From the NCBI GenBank assembly GCA_019358975.1, contig JAHHIL010000003.1:248001-312000 (forward strand): 64,000 bases of DNA, read 5' to 3'. The stretch's first letter is position 1. Each line of letters starts with the position of its first letter. The notes beneath the pieces were generated by a model. That model did not search any database, had not been told where the DNA came from, and saw nothing but the letters and a program-made list of their open reading frames with translations. The DNA comes from Trichocoleus desertorum ATA4-8-CV12. GTDB taxonomy: Bacteria > Cyanobacteriota > Cyanobacteriia > FACHB-46. The position numbers were made by a program, and so were the translations under genes. Shown here one piece after another: positions 17,701 to 25,499 of the stretch.

Positions 17701-18351
17701 TTCGACAATGCGAAAGCGATCCTCCCGTTCTTTAACCGCGTCAAGCTTGTCTTTGGCTTGAATAATCTTGCGATCAAAAGAGGCTACCCCAGCCAGCTCA
17801 TCAATGATGGCGCGACGTTCACGAGGGTTCATAGAAATGATGCTGGTCACATCCCCCTGGAGCACCACATTGTAGCCTTCCGGGTAAATCCGCAACCGAT
17901 TCAGATGCTCGTGCAGTTCGGTAAGGGTGCAAGGTTCCCCGTTGATGTAGTAGTTGGAAGTGTAGGTGCCTTGCTGCGTCACCCGGAGCTTCCGCGTCAC
18001 TGTCCAATCACTCGACTCCGAACTTTGTAACTTAAACTTGTTCTCCGAGTTAGGGTTCTCAGCCGCTAGGTTCGAGAGTTCGCCTTCTAGATCAAAAGTG
18101 ACAGTGACACTCGCTTCAACCGTAGAACGTCCCCGTGCCGTCTGTTGGTTGTTGACCAAATCAGGTAAACGCTCAGCCCGCATTCCTTTGGAACTAGACA
18201 GACCCAAGGCAAACAGTAGTGCATCCAGAATATTAGACTTCCCCGATCCGTTTGGCCCTGAAACCACTGTAAAACCAGGGAGCAACGGAACAGGTGTCGT
18301 GCCACCAAAAGATTTGAAATTAGAGAGTTCTACCCGCTTGACGTATACCAC
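14752..18351 (-). CDS. smc: Chromosome segregation protein SMC
   Basis: SMC is the ATP-driven DNA-loop-extruding ring that organises and segregates the nucleoid together with ScpA and ScpB. The 1199-residue product has Walker A GPNGSGKSN (32-40), two long Gln/Glu-rich coiled coils, a hinge near residues 520-680 (MPGVCGLVAQLG, GRATFLPLNKI) and a C-terminal head. The head holds signature MSGGEKS (from 1103) and Walker B FYAFDEVDMF (about 1127-1136). I place the start at the GTG at 18351, giving MVYVKRVELSNFKSFGG, the usual cyanobacterial N-terminus; an ATG at 18375 would add eight atypical residues. A PRC-barrel gene follows closely. Confidence 0.95.
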   Translation of the reverse strand: MVYVKRVELSNFKSFGGTTPVPLLPGFTVVSGPNGSGKSNILDALLFALGLSSSKGMRAERLPDLVNNQQTARGRSTVEASVTVTFDLEGELSNLAAENPNSENKFKLQSSESSDWTVTRKLRVTQQGTYTSNYYINGEPCTLTELHEHLNRLRIYPEGYNVVLQGDVTSIISMNPRERRAIIDELAGVASFDRKIIQAKDKLDAVKEREDRFRIVENELVVQRDRLAQDRVKAEKYQKLRKDLQAKEQWEGVLAWRTQQRQAQQLHQQIEAGDRQTTELAAQLTTVAAEVLQATTELEELNSRVKALGEEEQLALQATLATREAELRQLQRQQQDLTKASQETAASLTRTQQEIQENLKTLENLAQQQTAGMQSLAPLQKARDEAERALNQNREAASTIASASEAWVQQQTSLHQQIDTLLQSLEPQRTEQARLRERTTQLERQIQEQTQLLEAVTQEIAEKEAIATQQSETRDRLAQQVQELAQAVANVEQNLQIQKDTETRLLQEQREKHRRLDKLEAQAQAAQESQGTHATRLILQTGMPGVCGLVAQLGRVEPQYQLALETAAGGRLGQLVVEDDAVAAAGIELLKQKRAGRATFLPLNKIQAPRISSAPWERVGSGFVDYAVNLIECDPRYLDVFAYVFGYTVVFETLNDARRYIGKHRMVTLDGELLETSGAMSGGSSDSRYAIHFGKADPTESAEIVELKKRLQEIDRILNRCTNEIAKASVLAKQRSQELIEARQAYRENQLQVEQVQKELKSLTQQRSQLETQLQQNSQELTTAQTRLQTLETAIPAQEAQLQAWRQTLAELEQSQTHSEWQQIQVAIRAQEAQLHERELALRAAEQRLKDLENQQQRLQEKVQQGQTRLQEFRTQQEAQVNQQATLSEQRATLEQQIAQTQAELATLEKTLGVSKQARDRLERQLRERQTAQQQLEWQRQKLQETLLAQRQQLVELQQQLTEQQAELPDPLPELPENLGLEQLQQELRSLQKRIQAMEPVNMLALEEYDRTQTRLEELTQKLTILEEERTELLLRIENFTTLRQRAFKEAFDAVNANFQVIFAELSDGDGHLQLDDHQDPFNSGLNLVAHPKGKPVQRLASMSGGEKSLTALSFIFALQRYRPSPFYAFDEVDMFLDGANVERLARMIRQQAQQAQFIVVSLRRPMIESAERTIGVTQARGAHTQVIGIKLEPQSASV

Positions 18352-18522
18352 TAGCGAAGCTTCTAGTAAGTACAAATTTACTAACTACTGTACCAGATGA
18401 GAATCACCAGATGACAATAATGTCCAACAGAGTAGCACGAGCCTCTTCAGAAGGGAAAAGAGAAAGTTTAATTACTCATAGAGGACTAACGCTGTCTTAG
18501 TCCACTGCGATCTGATTTCCTA

Positions 18523-18618
18523 GCACAGGTTGTTATACCTCGTGATTTGAATGTTGCAGAAGCTAAGCGCTTAGGAGCCTTTCTATTAACAATTGCTGTT
18601 GACTATCAACCTGGGTGA
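18523..18618 (+). pseudogene. C-terminal shard of a possible antitoxin
   Basis: 31 open codons ending at TGA encode VVIPRDLNVAEAKRLGAFLL followed by TIAVDYQPG. The amphipathic, protein-like pattern is unlikely by chance, yet the frame has only a short upstream extension to a stop at 18487 and no start codon. It ends 64 bp before the RelE-like gene, where a cognate antitoxin would be expected. The rest of the 331-bp gap between smc and that gene shows no further feature. The antitoxin reading is inference. Confidence 0.35.
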
Positions 18619-18682
18619 GGCAACATGACCCAAAGGTCAAGCTGATCAATAGTTTGCCAAGCAGTTAATTGAGATCAAAAAT

Positions 18683-19090
18683 ATGCAGAACGAACCACCT
18701 GACCAAACATTCTCCGAACCTATAGAGGAACAAGATGGGAAATTCATTGTGCAGATAGAGCTCACTCCTGAGTTCCAGCAAAATCTGCGCAAATTAGCAA
18801 AGCGTTATCGAAATATTAGGTTTGATATCCAACCTGTTATTCAAGAAATACAGGTTGGAAACTTGATTGGCGATCGCCTCACTAACATCGGTAAAGACTA
18901 TAGGGTCTTTAAGGTCAGGATTCAGAACCGGGATATCCAGAAGGGTAAAAGTGCTGGCTATCGCTTGATTTACCAAGTTGAATCGTCAGCGAGCGTACTA
19001 CTGCTAACGATTTACTCAAAGTCGGATCGGGATGATATTAGTGCTGATGAAGTTCGCGGTATCTTAAATGAATTTTACACAAGTGATTAG
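18683..19090 (+). CDS. RelE/ParE-superfamily toxin-like protein
   Basis: 135 residues. The core (residues about 28-132: IELTPEFQQNLRKLAKRYRN, KDYRVFKVRIQNRDIQKGKSAGYRLIYQV, VLLLTIYSKSDRDDISADEV) matches the compact RelE/HigB/ParE fold, where a basic face and the Arg/Tyr of GYRLIY bind and cleave mRNA on the ribosome. A 25-residue N-terminal extension (MQNEPPDQTFSEP) is common in cyanobacterial members. A RelN-type antitoxin gene follows after 84 bp, toxin first, an unusual order; a shard of another possible antitoxin precedes it. Activity cannot be judged from sequence. Confidence 0.75.
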   Translation: MQNEPPDQTFSEPIEEQDGKFIVQIELTPEFQQNLRKLAKRYRNIRFDIQPVIQEIQVGNLIGDRLTNIGKDYRVFKVRIQNRDIQKGKSAGYRLIYQVESSASVLLLTIYSKSDRDDISADEVRGILNEFYTSD

Positions 19091-19174
19091 TAACTCAAGT
19101 ATCTGCTCAGAATAGCGTGTAATGCTCTTGAGTGTCAGTTATTCTAAATCTTATAGAAGGTTAAGGGTAGGCTG

Positions 19175-19429
19175 ATGAAAGCGATCGAGGTGACAGGTGT
19201 TGTAGACGAACAGGGGAACTTGTCCCTTAATCAGCCAATCCCAAGAGCTGCTCATGGACAAGTGCGTATTATCATTCTCTATCCTGAATCGGCTGAAGAA
19301 CAAGTTGGCGACCCAGACAATACTTCTACTGAGGAAGTCAAGGCAAGTTTACGACGATCGCTGCAACAAGCTGCATCAGGACAACGACTACCGCTTTCCC
19401 AAATGTGGGAGGGTATCGATGAGCAGTAA
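19175..19429 (+). CDS. relN: RelN-family antitoxin
   Basis: 84 residues: MKAIEVTGVVDEQGNLSLNQ, a swapped-hairpin-like N-terminus, then VRIIILYPE, an acidic linker and a C-terminal SLRRSLQQAASGQRLPLSQMWEGID. This matches the RelN antitoxin family first studied in Synechocystis, where the C-terminal LSQMWEGID tail caps the RelE toxin. A cognate toxin normally follows directly, but none is found downstream; the only RelE-like gene lies 84 bp upstream. It is either an orphan or paired in reverse order. Confidence 0.75.
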   Translation: MKAIEVTGVVDEQGNLSLNQPIPRAAHGQVRIIILYPESAEEQVGDPDNTSTEEVKASLRRSLQQAASGQRLPLSQMWEGIDEQ

Positions 19430-19536
19430 ATGAGTACTGCTAGCCAACTACTGAATCACCATTACAGTTTGGACTCGCCACGAAGCAAAAAGCGATCGCC
19501 CCTCTGATCGCCCCAAATTCCCCAACCCCACAACTT

Positions 19537-21432
19537 CTAGCTCTCAGCCAAAAGAATAATCGTATCTTGCGGAGAGAATGTAACGGGTTGGTCTTTTTTA
19601 GGATTGATTACCACACCGTAAGCTCTAGCCACGTTGTTAGCATCGGCTTTGCAACGGTAACCGATCGCCGATTCTCCTCGTTGTCTAGCTGCCTCAACCA
19701 CGGTGTAGAAATTCACAGGTTGAGCGATCGCGACATAGTCATCCACTGGCTTCAGATAAATCTCGGAACCTTCTGGGTTAAAAAGGTCAGCAAAGACAGC
19801 ATTCAAGCCTTTCTGTTCTGCGACCTGAGCCAGCATCCGGCTGATAATCTGCTCACTAATGACAAAATCATCGGGCCGTGCCACCTGGGCTAAGGCTTGG
19901 TTCCGTACATCCAGAATTTCTGTGACGATTTGGAAGTCGTGGTTGTGGCGATTCGCGATATCCCGCAGGTGTAGCAGTCTGACAAGTGTTTCGGCATCCG
20001 ATTCCTCAGGATCGAGATCCGGATTGCACAAGACCACAACATGGTCATATTGAGTCAAGTTCAAGCTCTCCAAGACTCGCCGCTCGGTGGGGTCTCCGGA
20101 GCGATAGTGCATCGTTTGTCGCTGCAACTTGAGGGTTTCCGCAGAGAGGTCAACCTCGGCTTCCGGAAAACCTGGAGTGACACTCACTGTAGAACCAGGG
20201 GCAACGTATTGATCGAGCTGCTGAATAATTTCAACCACGCGATCGTTCCAACCCAAAATCAAGGTGTGCTCTGCTGCGGCAGGCTGACGCTCCTTTAACC
20301 GAATCACTTGTGGATTAATGGGCGGCTCCGAGTAGCTAGAGAGTCGCATGGTATCGTCATCTTCGCTAATCAAGATCAGGTGTTCGCCTGGTTGGAGCGG
20401 TGTTTCTACAGAGGGGTTGAGCTGAATGGTGCCATCAGTATGTTTAATCCCAATCACCGTGGAATCGTTGTAAGCCAGAAGCGCTTTACCATAGGGCTGT
20501 CCTTGCAGCGTTGGCTCGGTTCTGAAGTAGATTTCGTTGCCGCTGAAATCGAGCAGATCCATGTAAACAAGGGACAAGCCCGATTGCCGACAAGTTTGCA
20601 CCACGATGCGCGAAATTAAATCGTTGGTCAGTAGTACTTCTACTTCGTTCTGTCCTACTAAGTTAATGACATCCAGGCTCTTGGGATTCTGAACCTGGGC
20701 CACAATGTGATAAGGCTGAGGCAGCGATCGCGGAATATTAGTAATGGCAAGCAGAGTCTTAACGAGTTGTGTATCCGCTCGTTGATTGTGGGGACTGAGA
20801 ATAATGATGGAGCGGGCGGTTTGAATATTCACCATACCTAGGTCTGCCATGCTGCTAGGGCTACCCGTACGACAGACTAGGCGAATCCGAGGCAGTTTAC
20901 CCAATGTATCTGCCAAGGCAATATCCATCTGCATTTTGTCTTCTTCACTCAGGACGACAATGCAGGTGTCGGGCCGATTGGCATTAGCCAAAGCTAGTTC
21001 CGAGACCAGCGTGAAGACTTGAAGTGACCAACCCAAAATCACGATATGGTCGGTTTCAATTACCCGCGATCGCCCTTTGCGGAGGTCTTCGAGCTTGGTG
21101 TCGATGCCGCTACTGAGCAGACCAATCAGAGTACTGACTACAAAAATGCCGCCAAAGGTGACAAACAGCATCGTGAGGCGAAAAACCCAGCCTGTGTCAC
21201 CGCCGACTGTACCTGAATCTAAGGTTCGCATCAACACTCCCCAGACGGCTTCGGGGAGACTGAGGCGATCGCCACCTTCTGGCGCAATCCCTGTCAAGCT
21301 CACCAAAAAGGCCATCACTAGGATAAATGCCAGAGAGACCAACGCCAGTCCACTAATGAGGGATACGGTACCTCTGGACATGAAGTTGTCGAATCTGTAG
21401 CGCAAGCGGTCTGTGATGGCAGTCTTGCCCAT
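19537..21432 (-). CDS. CASTOR/POLLUX-like RCK-gated ion channel
   Basis: 631 residues resembling the CASTOR/POLLUX/SYM8 channel family of plants and bacteria. Two N-terminal membrane helices (about 23-46 and 85-106) flank a pore segment whose filter region reads LDSGTVGGDTGW (about 72-83), not the potassium TVGYG. Then come two RCK/TrkA-N-like units starting at HIVILGWS (about 129) and HTLILGWN (about 387), each with a Rossmann-type GxxxxxxxxxE/D pattern. Probably a cation channel of the plasma or thylakoid membrane; ion selectivity is not evident. It stands alone. Confidence 0.88.
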   Translation of the reverse strand: MGKTAITDRLRYRFDNFMSRGTVSLISGLALVSLAFILVMAFLVSLTGIAPEGGDRLSLPEAVWGVLMRTLDSGTVGGDTGWVFRLTMLFVTFGGIFVVSTLIGLLSSGIDTKLEDLRKGRSRVIETDHIVILGWSLQVFTLVSELALANANRPDTCIVVLSEEDKMQMDIALADTLGKLPRIRLVCRTGSPSSMADLGMVNIQTARSIIILSPHNQRADTQLVKTLLAITNIPRSLPQPYHIVAQVQNPKSLDVINLVGQNEVEVLLTNDLISRIVVQTCRQSGLSLVYMDLLDFSGNEIYFRTEPTLQGQPYGKALLAYNDSTVIGIKHTDGTIQLNPSVETPLQPGEHLILISEDDDTMRLSSYSEPPINPQVIRLKERQPAAAEHTLILGWNDRVVEIIQQLDQYVAPGSTVSVTPGFPEAEVDLSAETLKLQRQTMHYRSGDPTERRVLESLNLTQYDHVVVLCNPDLDPEESDAETLVRLLHLRDIANRHNHDFQIVTEILDVRNQALAQVARPDDFVISEQIISRMLAQVAEQKGLNAVFADLFNPEGSEIYLKPVDDYVAIAQPVNFYTVVEAARQRGESAIGYRCKADANNVARAYGVVINPKKDQPVTFSPQDTIILLAES

Positions 21433-21505
21433 TGTGATAATGATTCCTTAACAGCTGCGAGGGGTTTTACACATTTGACCTTAAGACACTAGATGCTGGC
21501 TAGTG

Positions 21506-21751
21506 TTATAGGTGCCCTAAAAGACCAAACGGTGTAGAAAGTATTCCCTGTACCATCCTCATTTCCACGCAGCTAGGGCAATTCTTGAGAGTTTGTAATG
21601 CTCCTTTGCACTTGGAGGTGAGGGCGATCGCAACTTCACCTGTGATGTCTGTAGCAGTTCTAGCAACTGGGTAAGCAGCACCATTCTCTTCAGACCAGTA
21701 GTCTAGCGCCCAGAATGAGCGATCTCGAATGGTTCTAAAGCTCTTATCAGC
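21506..21751 (-). other. In-frame 81-codon open stretch beyond the TGA of the nuclease-fusion gene
   Basis: The 319-bp gap 21433-21751 contains, in the same frame as the gene at 21752-22606 and directly after its TGA, 81 further open codons ending at TAA (21506-21508). The peptide begins ADKSFRTIRDRSFWALDYWS and includes a CKGALQTLKNCPSC motif that could hold a metal. It has no own start near its beginning. It could be a nonsense-truncated C-terminus, a readthrough product, or chance. The rest of the gap shows nothing. Confidence 0.25.
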
Positions 21752-22606
21752 TCAAGCCCCTAACCTGACTAACTTGCTCGAAAGATACTCGGCATCATAG
21801 CTAAGCTCTGAGCAACGCTCAGTTGCAATTGTAATCAAATCTTTTATAGCTACTTCTTTGACCTTGATTCCATCAAAGTCTAAAAGCTCGCGGGTATTGC
21901 CTTTGGTTATGATCCAGACCTGACGAGATTTACCTTGGATCTGAAGTGTTTTCGATCCACGCCCTCCGTCAGCTCTTCTTGTCTCAATTGTTAGTTGTGC
22001 TTTATTGCTCAGCTTATTGATGTAATTCTCGATTTGATCCTTCTTATACTCTTCGAAGGAGTCTCTCAGAGTGCAATCATACATGACAGCTAAGTTCTCT
22101 AGAATAAAGAACCCATCAGCCTTTCCAGCCTGTGATTCTCTACTGTATTGATAGACGGAATGAATTCCAAGAAGCCTTAGAAGTGAAAAGACCGCATCTT
22201 CAAATTCACCACTGTTATTGATTCTTCCTATTGAGTTGAAGGAATCGCTTAATTTCTCCAAGAAGGTTCTGTATGAAAAAGGATGGACATTTACTGGAGA
22301 CTCTGGATTAGCCTTGGGCTTGGTAGAAGTTGGGATAGAAATAACTCTTTTTTCAGGAGGTGGTACAAATTTGCGTACATCACGAGCAATCCATTCTATA
22401 TCTCCAGTTTTGGTCTGCCTTTGTTCTAAGACAAACCCCAGTTCCATACCTTTCTGTAGTAACTCAAAATTTAATTCTTCCAAGTCGCCTTCAAAAAATA
22501 CAACATCCTTGCCATAGTCAGGAATCGGAGATTCGGGAGCAATGTAGCCCATCCCCATTCTCCCTTCACTCTTGCGGAGATACTTAATAGTGCCTTTCTG
22601 TTGCAT
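21752..22606 (-). CDS. Cold-shock-like domain fused to a putative PD-(D/E)XK-type nuclease
   Basis: 284 residues with two parts. Residues 1-77 look like a cold-shock/OB-type nucleic-acid-binding domain: KGTIKYLRKSEGRMGMGYIAP, DVVFFEGDLEEL, GFVLEQRQTKTGDIEWIARDV. After a linker, residues about 110-284 resemble a nuclease core: Glu134/Glu136 in SGEFEDAVFSLLRLLGI, Asp164 in GKADGFF, Asp177 in AVMYDCTL, then alternating helices and strands. The usual lysine after the second acid is replaced by Thr (DCT), so catalysis is uncertain. I know no characterised protein with this pairing. AT-rich codon use suggests transfer; a defence role is a guess. Confidence 0.55.
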   Translation of the reverse strand: MQQKGTIKYLRKSEGRMGMGYIAPESPIPDYGKDVVFFEGDLEELNFELLQKGMELGFVLEQRQTKTGDIEWIARDVRKFVPPPEKRVISIPTSTKPKANPESPVNVHPFSYRTFLEKLSDSFNSIGRINNSGEFEDAVFSLLRLLGIHSVYQYSRESQAGKADGFFILENLAVMYDCTLRDSFEEYKKDQIENYINKLSNKAQLTIETRRADGGRGSKTLQIQGKSRQVWIITKGNTRELLDFDGIKVKEVAIKDLITIATERCSELSYDAEYLSSKLVRLGA

Positions 22607-22784
22607 AACCTTGCGAGTGCTAAGCCTACTGAAGTCCCTAGAGTTCTAATTCTGTGTTGATGCTCTAGCGCCTAGCTCACAGTGTTCCCCAAGGCTCAAA
22701 TGCTCTAAACAGGTTTGCCGCTTTATTAAATCCCAGAATAATGAATTGCCAGTGATTTAGTGAGACTGGCTCAATAGTTAGAGA

Positions 22785-22819
22785 GCGATCGCCCTTCTCC
22801 TTACAAAAAGAGCGATCGC
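22785..22819 (-). terminator. HIP1-pair hairpin after the PEP-CTERM gene
   Basis: Two GCGATCGC octamers (22785-22792, 22812-22819) close a hairpin whose loop side includes AAAAAG and CTTCTCC. It begins 11 bp past the stop of the minus-strand gene at 22830. A near copy (same flanks) lies at 24113-24147. No U-run follows, so termination is a guess. Confidence 0.4.
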
Positions 22820-22829
22820 CTTGTTTGTT

Positions 22830-24002
22830 TTAAGTATTAGGTGATTTGCGATCGCGTCTCAAAGATAAGGCTGTCATTGCAATGCCAAAGGCAAATAAAC
22901 CAACCGCAGTAGTGGGTTCAGGGACACTGATTGGGGCGTAGGTGATGCCGATCGGGCGCTTGAGGTTGGAGTTTGTGGCAACGAAGACTGCATTGGTGTT
23001 GCCAGGGCTGGGTAAAGGTTGGCCTGTAGTGCCGTCGTAGCGGAGGATGGCTCCGAAGTTGTTGTTCCGGGAGTCAAAACCCACGGTGTAGAGTTTGTTG
23101 TCGGGGGCGAAGGTGAGGTTGCCGATGAAGTTGCTGCTGCGGGGCTGGCCGTTGTCGTTGAAGGTGGCGTAGCTGGTTGCAATCGTTGACTTGAGTGCGC
23201 CTGTGGCTAAGTCATAGCTGCGGATACCATTGGCGAAGTCGGTAGTAGCCAGATCTCCGTTAGGGGCGATCGCCAGCCCTAAGAAACTCACAAAGCCAAA
23301 ACTGAGAGGCAGCGGTTGTGGTTGATCCGCAAAAACAGTCGGGGTGGAGCTGAGTACACCGTTGTTATTAGTGAAGCGCAGTACTTGACTGGGCAAACCG
23401 GGAAAGTTAGCCGCAATCTCACCAGGTTCTACATCCCCGTCGCCATCTCCATCACCGGGAGCTGCAATACTGCCTTGCGTGGTGACATAGAGATTGCCAG
23501 CCGCATCAAATACCAGATCGTTAGGCCCATTCAATCCGTTGGGTTGGCCATTCCCTGCCGCAAACACATCAATAAAAGCTCCCGTTTGGCCGTCGTATCG
23601 AAGAATTTGATCGGTTAAGAAGCTGCTGATATAAAGCTTGCCATCTGGGCCAAAGGCTGAACCGTAGGGACGAATTAGCGCACCTCCTTGGTCAAAGCGA
23701 CCGAGAAACTGTCCGGTCTTGCCGTCGTAACGCAGAATTGCCCCTAAAAAGTTGTCGCCGCTGCTGACGTAGAGATCGCCATCTGGGCCAAAAGTGAGAT
23801 CATCTGGGCTAATCAGACCTCCACTTCCGGCGGCAATAAACTCACCCCCTAGTTTCCCTGTACGCTCATCAAAGATCAGAACGTTGTTGCCTGCGGTATT
23901 CCCAACCAACAAAGCGGCTTGGGCGGAAGCATGTTGTAGTCCCCAGATTGCCAAAACGCTGCCAACAGTCGCTACCTGATAAGCGATCGCTCTCCATTGC
24001 AT
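22830..24002 (-). CDS. PEP-CTERM-anchored NHL/beta-propeller protein
   Basis: 390 residues. An N-terminal signal peptide runs to about residue 29 (cleavage near ASAQA-ALL). The body has six or so repeats of the NHL/SMP-30 propeller type, each with an LxFGPDGxLYV motif followed by ILRYDGKTGQF (for instance near residues 69, 113, 158 and 300). The C-terminus has VPEPTTA, a membrane helix and RRDRK, the PEP-CTERM signal read by the exosortase system for envelope or exopolysaccharide-linked export. An acidic DGDGDGD loop near residue 187 may bind calcium. Substrate and role are unknown. Confidence 0.87.
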   Translation of the reverse strand: MQWRAIAYQVATVGSVLAIWGLQHASAQAALLVGNTAGNNVLIFDERTGKLGGEFIAAGSGGLISPDDLTFGPDGDLYVSSGDNFLGAILRYDGKTGQFLGRFDQGGALIRPYGSAFGPDGKLYISSFLTDQILRYDGQTGAFIDVFAAGNGQPNGLNGPNDLVFDAAGNLYVTTQGSIAAPGDGDGDGDVEPGEIAANFPGLPSQVLRFTNNNGVLSSTPTVFADQPQPLPLSFGFVSFLGLAIAPNGDLATTDFANGIRSYDLATGALKSTIATSYATFNDNGQPRSSNFIGNLTFAPDNKLYTVGFDSRNNNFGAILRYDGTTGQPLPSPGNTNAVFVATNSNLKRPIGITYAPISVPEPTTAVGLFAFGIAMTALSLRRDRKSPNT

Positions 24003-24112
24003 AAACCCACTCCTCCATTCACAAAATCAATCCATTATTAGGGAATGGGTGGAAGCAGCAGGAGAACTTCTACAAATTCTTTACTCTCTTTTGGTTGACC
24101 TCTCTAGATGCA

Positions 24113-24147
24113 GCGATCGCCCTTCTTTCAGAAAAAAGAGCGATCGC
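24113..24147 (-). terminator. HIP1-pair hairpin after the alpha/beta hydrolase gene
   Basis: GCGATCGC at 24113-24120 and 24140-24147 with pairing flanks CCTTCTTTC and GAAAAAAGA (two mismatches in 17). It starts 12 bp past the stop of the minus-strand gene at 24160. It shares design and sequence with 22785-22819. No clear U-run follows. Confidence 0.4.
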
Positions 24148-24159
24148 CACCGTTGAAAG

Positions 24160-25059
24160 CTAACTCGCAAGGGAATTAACCCAGGATCGAATTAGATCGT
24201 TGACCTGATCCGGTACTTCGTCATGGGGACAATGCCCAGCATTCAGGAAATGCTCAGTCAGTTGCGGGTAGTGTTGACGGAACTTGACGCTGCGGGCTCT
24301 AGAGTTCATCCAGGGGTCATGCTCGCCCCAGAGCATCAGCAAAGGGCACTGAAGTTGTCCCAGCAAGACATCTACCTTGTCACCTTGGGGCGTCTTAAAG
24401 ACCGATGCAAACACATCTACGGCACCGGGGTCACTGGCTGCTCGCAAAATATCATCGACCAAATCATCCGTGATGGCAGCCTGATCGAGATAAACCTTCT
24501 GCAACGTCTGGCGCACCACAGAACGCTGGCGGGTGTATTGAAACACAACATAGCTGGCCCAAGGTTGCTGAAACAATGACTGCACAAAGCTGCCAAACAC
24601 TTCTCGGATCGGGTCTTTCTTGGGGGCAGGCTGAGCATCGCTAAAGGGGCCAGCACTGTTAAACAAAACCAAACCTGCGGCATCTTCAGGGTGCTGGGCT
24701 GCCACAGACAAGGCCGCATAGCCTCCCAAAGAGTTACCTCCCAAAATCGTTGGCTGGCCAATCATCTCGGTGATGAAGTCGTGAATTTGGTTTCGCCACA
24801 GCTCGCCGCTATATTGCCAGTTGGGTTTTGCCGATCGCCCAAAGCCCAGCAAATCGATCGCCCAAACTTCAAAATCGTTACTCAACCCAGCCACGTTTTT
24901 GCGCCAATGGAAGGTTGAGGCTCCAAAGCCGTGGATCAACAGCAATGGAGGACGGTGAGGCGATCGCTCGCCTGCTCGGACATAGTAGATTGGTTGGCCC
25001 CGCCACTGCCAATACTGACCAGATAGGGGAGCAATGCTGCTGGCTTGGGTAACTTGCAT
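24160..25059 (-). CDS. Alpha/beta-fold hydrolase
   Basis: 299 residues with the full alpha/beta-hydrolase set: oxyanion segment LLIHGFGAS (40-48), nucleophile Ser110 in GGNSLGGY, acid Asp in WGEHDPW (about 248) and His in GHCPHDE (about 275). The protein is soluble with no signal peptide. The GNSLGGY elbow and overall look recall plant pheophytinase-like enzymes and other ester hydrolases of photosynthetic organisms, so a chlorophyll- or lipid-ester substrate is possible, but sequence alone does not decide. It stands alone and ends in a HIP1 hairpin. Confidence 0.88.
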   Translation of the reverse strand: MQVTQASSIAPLSGQYWQWRGQPIYYVRAGERSPHRPPLLLIHGFGASTFHWRKNVAGLSNDFEVWAIDLLGFGRSAKPNWQYSGELWRNQIHDFITEMIGQPTILGGNSLGGYAALSVAAQHPEDAAGLVLFNSAGPFSDAQPAPKKDPIREVFGSFVQSLFQQPWASYVVFQYTRQRSVVRQTLQKVYLDQAAITDDLVDDILRAASDPGAVDVFASVFKTPQGDKVDVLLGQLQCPLLMLWGEHDPWMNSRARSVKFRQHYPQLTEHFLNAGHCPHDEVPDQVNDLIRSWVNSLAS

Positions 25060-25223
25060 GGTGAGGAAGCTGTAAAGTATCTTTAAATATCTTAACTTTT
25101 TAGCCTGAAAGCTTGGTGCTGTAACGGTTGCACCACCTCTAAAGGCAGAGAAATTAGACCTACTTCCGCGACTCTATAAGATTCTGTAGGGCTGAGTCAA
25201 TGGTAATCCCTACGGATTAAGAA

Positions 25224-25300
25224 GGATGAGGGATGAGGGATGAAAAGTGAGGGATGAGGGATGAGGGATGAAAAGTGAGGGATGAGGGATGAGGGATGAA
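25224..25300. repeat. Heptamer tandem array (GGATGAG-type STRR)
   Basis: Eleven contiguous 7-mers: GGATGAG, GGATGAG, GGATGAA, AAGTGAG repeated with a 28-bp superperiod (2.75 turns). Short tandemly repeated repetitive sequences of 7 bp are known in cyanobacterial genomes. The rest of the gap 25060-25499 holds no gene that I can see. Confidence 0.9.
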
Positions 25301-25499
25301 AGGGTCACAAGTTGAGGTTGACAGGAGAACAAGCGTGCTCTTTTGGGTAGCTTAAGTTACTAGAGCTTTAGGTTTTAAGAGCCTGAGCCGAGTCAATAAA
25401 GTTCTTGGAATAAAATTGCTAAAAATCAATAAAAATCTAATATTCTTATACGAAGAAAATAGTTCAGATCGTTATCTGCATCAGGGTCATCTTGTGAAC

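Noticed and set aside
16301-18308. Long plus-strand and alternate-frame ORFs across smc
   Set aside because: They are shadows of the highly biased coiled-coil codons of smc.
19537-21432. Potassium channel with classical selectivity filter
   Set aside because: The pore segment lacks TVGYG; the CASTOR/POLLUX-like reading fits better.
25224-25300. Possible CRISPR array
   Set aside because: Unit is only 7 bp without spacers; it is a short tandem repeat. No cas gene is present.
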